Both the position numbers and the translations under genes were made by a program. Of a DNA stretch of 6,971 nt, positions 4,392 to 6,971 are shown in pieces. The number at the start of each line of letters is the position of its first letter. Position 1 is the stretch's first letter. The stretch covers positions 1 to 6,971 of the forward strand of contig JAJXVI010000126.1 of the NCBI GenBank assembly GCA_021782195.1. Direction: 5' to 3'. Source of the DNA: a bacterium (lineage in GTDB: Bacteria; Vulcanimicrobiota; Xenobia; RGZZ01). The notes below the pieces were generated by a model. The model did no database searches. It had not been told where the DNA came from and saw only the letters and a list, made by a program, of their open reading frames with translations.

Positions 4392-5141
4392 GTGAACATC
4401 GGCCCGTTCGTCCAGGTCTTCCTCCTCGTACTGATGCGACTTGCCGCGATTTTCATGGCGGCTCCCGTCTTGAGCGATCGGGCCCTTCCGGTCATGGTCC
4501 GCACAGCCCTCTGCTTTGTCCTCACCCTGCTGGTACTGCCACTTGTGAGCATTCCGGCCCGCCCGGTGCCGTGGATCGTGTTCAGCGTGCAGGCCTGGAT
4601 CCAGGTCGCGCTGGGCTTCCTCCAAGGGCTTGTATTCTCGGTGGTGCTGACGGCATTCCAGATGATCGGAGACGCACTCGACCTTTCGGTTGGAATCAAC
4701 ATGGCAACCGTGTTCGACCAGAGCGACACAACCCCTCACGCCATCTTCTCCGTCTTCTTTCGCATCATCGGGAGTCTCGTGTTTCTGTCGCTCGACGGAC
4801 ACCTGTGGATCATCGCGTCGATCCTGCGAAGCCTGCAACTGGTCCCGCCTGAAAAGATGGTGTTGCCTGTGCAACTTGTCTATGCAGTGCTCGACCAGAT
4901 CGGTGGGGCGGTCGCACTCAGTGTAAGCATGGGGCTTCCTCTCCTCGCAATGCTCGCACTTGCGGATGTCGCGGTCATGGTGCTCTCACGCTTCCTGCCG
5001 CAGTTGCAGATTCTTCAATTGAGTCTGGGTGTGAAGATGCTCCTCGCGCTCTTTACCCTGCTCTGGCTCATGCCGTGGGTGCTCGAACGTCTGACCTGCC
5101 ATTATCAGACTGCGGCGTCAGTCCTGGTCGGAGGCCCCTGA
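4392..5141 (+). CDS. fliR: Flagellar export-gate protein FliR
   Basis: This 249-residue, strongly hydrophobic protein has about six membrane segments. FliR landmarks include FMAAPVLSDRALPVMVRTAL (21-40), the segment FQMIGDALDLSVGINMAT (89-106), FSVFFRIIGSLVFLSLDGHL (119-138) and LSRFLPQLQILQLSLGVKM (198-216). It completes the FliPQR export pore with FliQ. The start is GTG, one base after the fliQ stop, with only a weak AGGG nine bases upstream, so it is probably coupled. The last codons (Val-Gly-Gly-Pro) contain the flhB Shine-Dalgarno. The length is near the usual 250-265. Confidence 0.93.
   Translation: MNIGPFVQVFLLVLMRLAAIFMAAPVLSDRALPVMVRTALCFVLTLLVLPLVSIPARPVPWIVFSVQAWIQVALGFLQGLVFSVVLTAFQMIGDALDLSVGINMATVFDQSDTTPHAIFSVFFRIIGSLVFLSLDGHLWIIASILRSLQLVPPEKMVLPVQLVYAVLDQIGGAVALSVSMGLPLLAMLALADVAVMVLSRFLPQLQILQLSLGVKMLLALFTLLWLMPWVLERLTCHYQTAASVLVGGP
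5130..5134 (+). promoter_or_regulatory. flhB Shine-Dalgarno embedded in the end of fliR
   Basis: GGAGG overlaps the Gly-Gly codons at the FliR C-terminus and lies 10 bases before the flhB ATG at 5145. It supports this start and mirrors the cheY/cheX junction, where the site also falls in terminal Gly-Gly codons. Confidence 0.7.
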
Positions 5142-5144
5142 TCG

Positions 5145-6221
5145 ATGGCTGAAGACAAGACTCATGACCCGACTCCACACAGACTCCGCGAGGCACGCGA
5201 GCGGGGCGAGGTTCCCCGTAGCCAGGACGTCGTCACCGCGCTTGTCACCGCAGCAGGGCTCGGAACGTTTTCGATTGCCTGGGAGCACGTGGTGACCGGG
5301 GCTCGCAACCTGGTCGCCTACGGCGCCACCAGCATGGCGCATGCGGCTGAAGGCGATCCCAGGCTCGCAATGAGTGGCCTGACGACCGCCGCCATCCCGC
5401 TCTTGCTCTGGTCCGCAACGGTTCCGCTGGTGGTTGTCGTAAGCGCCTTCGTGACAGGGCTCGCGCAGACAACCGGACTCGTGAGCCTCTCTCCCCTTGC
5501 GCCACAGTTTTCACGCGTAAATCCGCTTGAGGGAATCAAGCGGATGTTCTCCGCCCGAGGAGCCGGCGAGCACGTCAAGGTACTGCTTAAAGCACTGGCC
5601 CTTGTCGTGGTGGCCGTGCTCACGTGCCGCAGCGAAAGTCACCGCCTCCTCGCCCTTGGGGAAGGGCAGCTCGTCAGTGTCGTCTCCGTCGTCGTCGGTG
5701 CCGGGTTTCGACTTGCATGGAAACTGGTTGCGACCGTGGCGGTCATCTCCGTGCTCGACTATGCGTGGCAACGGCGAACGTTCATGAAGGGGTTGCGGAT
5801 GTCGCTCCAGGAGATCAAGGACGAGTATCGCAGCCACGAGGGCGACCCTCACATCAAGGCACGACGGCGGCAGTTGCAGCGGGCCATGGCGAAAAAAGCC
5901 AGTCTCCAGAACGTGAGAAAGGCCCGCGTCGTCGTCGCCAACCCGACGCACTTTGCGGTGGCCCTGCAGTATGGTGGCGGCGAGACCGAAGTTCCCCTGG
6001 TTCTCGTAAAGGGTAGCGACCACCGCGCGATTCGAATCAAGGAACTGGCTCGCTTGCACGGGGTTGAGGTTGTGGAATCGCCTGCGCTTGCACGCGCGCT
6101 CCACGCGTCGGTCGAAGAGGGACACTACATCCCGCAAAGTCTCTACCTTGCGACCGCGCACGTGCTGGTCATGGTGGCGCAACTCGAGGAACAAGCCAGG
6201 AAAGCGAAGGGTAGGATATGA
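5145..6221 (+). CDS. flhB: Flagellar export specificity switch protein FlhB
   Basis: The 358-residue product begins with the cytoplasmic FlhB signature ([21 protein letters not shown], about 8-28). Four hydrophobic segments follow (near 29-47, 80-105, 144-160 and 178-206). The linker [23 protein letters not shown] (213-235) leads to the cytoplasmic domain. That domain holds [13 protein letters not shown] (262-274), with NPTH at 266-269, the site of autocleavage between Asn and Pro that switches export from rod/hook to filament substrates. Downstream elements such as [14 protein letters not shown] and [10 protein letters not shown] are all present, so the protein looks intact and competent for cleavage. 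The start is supported by GGAGG 10 bases upstream. The stop overlaps the flhA start (ATGA). Confidence 0.96.
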   Translation: MAEDKTHDPTPHRLREARERGEVPRSQDVVTALVTAAGLGTFSIAWEHVVTGARNLVAYGATSMAHAAEGDPRLAMSGLTTAAIPLLLWSATVPLVVVVSAFVTGLAQTTGLVSLSPLAPQFSRVNPLEGIKRMFSARGAGEHVKVLLKALALVVVAVLTCRSESHRLLALGEGQLVSVVSVVVGAGFRLAWKLVATVAVISVLDYAWQRRTFMKGLRMSLQEIKDEYRSHEGDPHIKARRRQLQRAMAKKASLQNVRKARVVVANPTHFAVALQYGGGETEVPLVLVKGSDHRAIRIKELARLHGVEVVESPALARALHASVEEGHYIPQSLYLATAHVLVMVAQLEEQARKAKGRI

Positions 6222-6971
6222 GCGGCAGCAGCGAACCGCGGATCAAGTTGAAGCTTCCTCTCGAGGCCCTGCCGGTTCTCGCCGTGGTTGCAGGGGCATT
6301 CCTGATGATCATGCCGGTCCCGGCTCCGGTACTTGACCTGTTCCTCACCCTGAATCTGACCCTGAGTCTCACGGTGCTCATCGTGACGGTCTACGTCAAG
6401 GATCCCATCGAGTTCTCGGTCTTTCCGACGGTCCTTCTCATGGTCACCCTGCTTCGACTGTCGCTAAACATCTGCAGTACTCGCCTGATCCTGCTCCACG
6501 GCTATGCCGGCTCGCTCATCGAAGCGTTCGGCGAATTCGTGGTCGGCGGAAATTTCGTGGTGGGGTTCATCACCTTCGTGATTCTGGCGGTCATCCAGTT
6601 CGTCGTCATCACGCACGGCGCGCAGCGAGTTGCCGAGGTCACGGCACGCTTCACCCTCGATGCAATGCCTGGCAAGCAGATGGCAATCGACGCCGACATC
6701 GCAGCCGGACTGGTCTCGCAAGAGCAAGCCAGGGCACGACGACTCATGGTTCAGCGAGAAGCCGAATTCTACGGAGCAATGGACGGTGCGTGCAAGTTCG
6801 TACGTGGAGACGCCATCGCCGCGGTCATGATCCTGCTGGTCAACGTCATTGGTGGCTTCATCATCGGGGTTGCCCAGATGGGGCTGTCAGTCTCCGAAGC
6901 CGCGTCCCGCTACACGTTACTGACCGTCGGAGAAGGACTGGCCGCGCAGCTCCCCGCGCTGCTCGTGTCAA
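6218..6971 (+). CDS. flhA: Flagellar export protein FlhA, N-terminal membrane part (runs off the window)
   Basis: The 251 codons present cover the first membrane helices and the FHIPEP signature of an approximately 690-residue protein. Hydrophobic segments lie near 18-36, 38-60, 68-93, 110-132 and 200-220. The conserved block reads [14 protein letters not shown] (137-150), [14 protein letters not shown] (151-164) and FYGAMDG, then [10 protein letters not shown] (193-202). Arg137, Arg144, Asp148, Lys193 and Asp198 match residues important for proton-coupled export in Salmonella FlhA (147, 154, 158, 203, 208). Two positions differ from the common form: ITHGAQR where ITKGAGR is usual, and GACKF where GASKF is usual. 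ATG at 6218 overlaps the flhB TGA, the typical coupling between these genes. FlhA forms the ring of the export gate and binds export chaperones through its missing C-terminal domain. Confidence 0.96.
   Translation, partial: MSGSSEPRIKLKLPLEALPVLAVVAGAFLMIMPVPAPVLDLFLTLNLTLSLTVLIVTVYVKDPIEFSVFPTVLLMVTLLRLSLNICSTRLILLHGYAGSLIEAFGEFVVGGNFVVGFITFVILAVIQFVVITHGAQRVAEVTARFTLDAMPGKQMAIDADIAAGLVSQEQARARRLMVQREAEFYGAMDGACKFVRGDAIAAVMILLVNVIGGFIIGVAQMGLSVSEAASRYTLLTVGEGLAAQLPALLVS

Noticed and set aside
4097..4874. Minus-strand frames opposite fliQ and fliR
   Set aside because: Antisense shadows of clear FliQ and FliR; the products are charged, low-complexity sequences.
5511..6194. Minus-strand 227-codon frame opposite flhB
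   Set aside because: The opposite strand encodes a complete FlhB with the NPTH motif. The antisense product is His/Arg-rich without domain features.

Overview
The window is a flagellum and chemotaxis locus from a motile, fairly GC-rich bacterium (codons are dominated by G/C third positions). Two gene sets diverge from a roughly 350-base control region at about 2704-3053. I cannot name the organism. A CheX phosphatase, a sigma-28 gene directly in front of fliQ, and a CheA with a long N-terminal extension make an enterobacterial layout unlikely, but they do not fix a phylum.

Left arm (minus strand, read right to left): cheY (2703-2269), cheX (2267-1734), a membrane-anchored gamma-carbonic-anhydrase-like protein (1730-948) and the first 310 codons of cheA (932-1, cut by the window edge). 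Gaps are 1, 3 and 15 bases, so this looks like one operon. CheA would phosphorylate CheY and CheX would dephosphorylate it. The gamma-carbonic-anhydrase homologue is the surprise member. It keeps the beta-helix fold signature, but two of the three positions that hold the zinc histidines are Pro and Gly.

Right arm (plus strand): a small protein with two predicted membrane helices (3054-3281), a chain of two overlapping mini-ORFs, a sigma-28 (FliA/WhiG) gene (3368-4120), then the export-gate genes fliQ, fliR, flhB and the first 251 codons of flhA. The last four genes are tightly packed (6 and 1 base gaps before fliQ and fliR, 3 bases before flhB, ATGA overlap into flhA). The products would build the flagellar type III export apparatus and supply the sigma factor for late flagellar and chemotaxis genes. 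fliP and fliO are not in the window.

The control region holds a degenerate direct repeat of about 50 bases with a 70-base period, a cluster of four CGTGAA/TTCACG half-sites, and an exact match to the sigma-28 -10 element (GCCGATAA) that abuts the last half-site. This suggests shared, possibly autoregulated control of both arms. The main leads are the probable pseudo-enzyme in the chemotaxis operon, the metal-binding-like tail on CheX, the CheA extension and the organised intergenic region.
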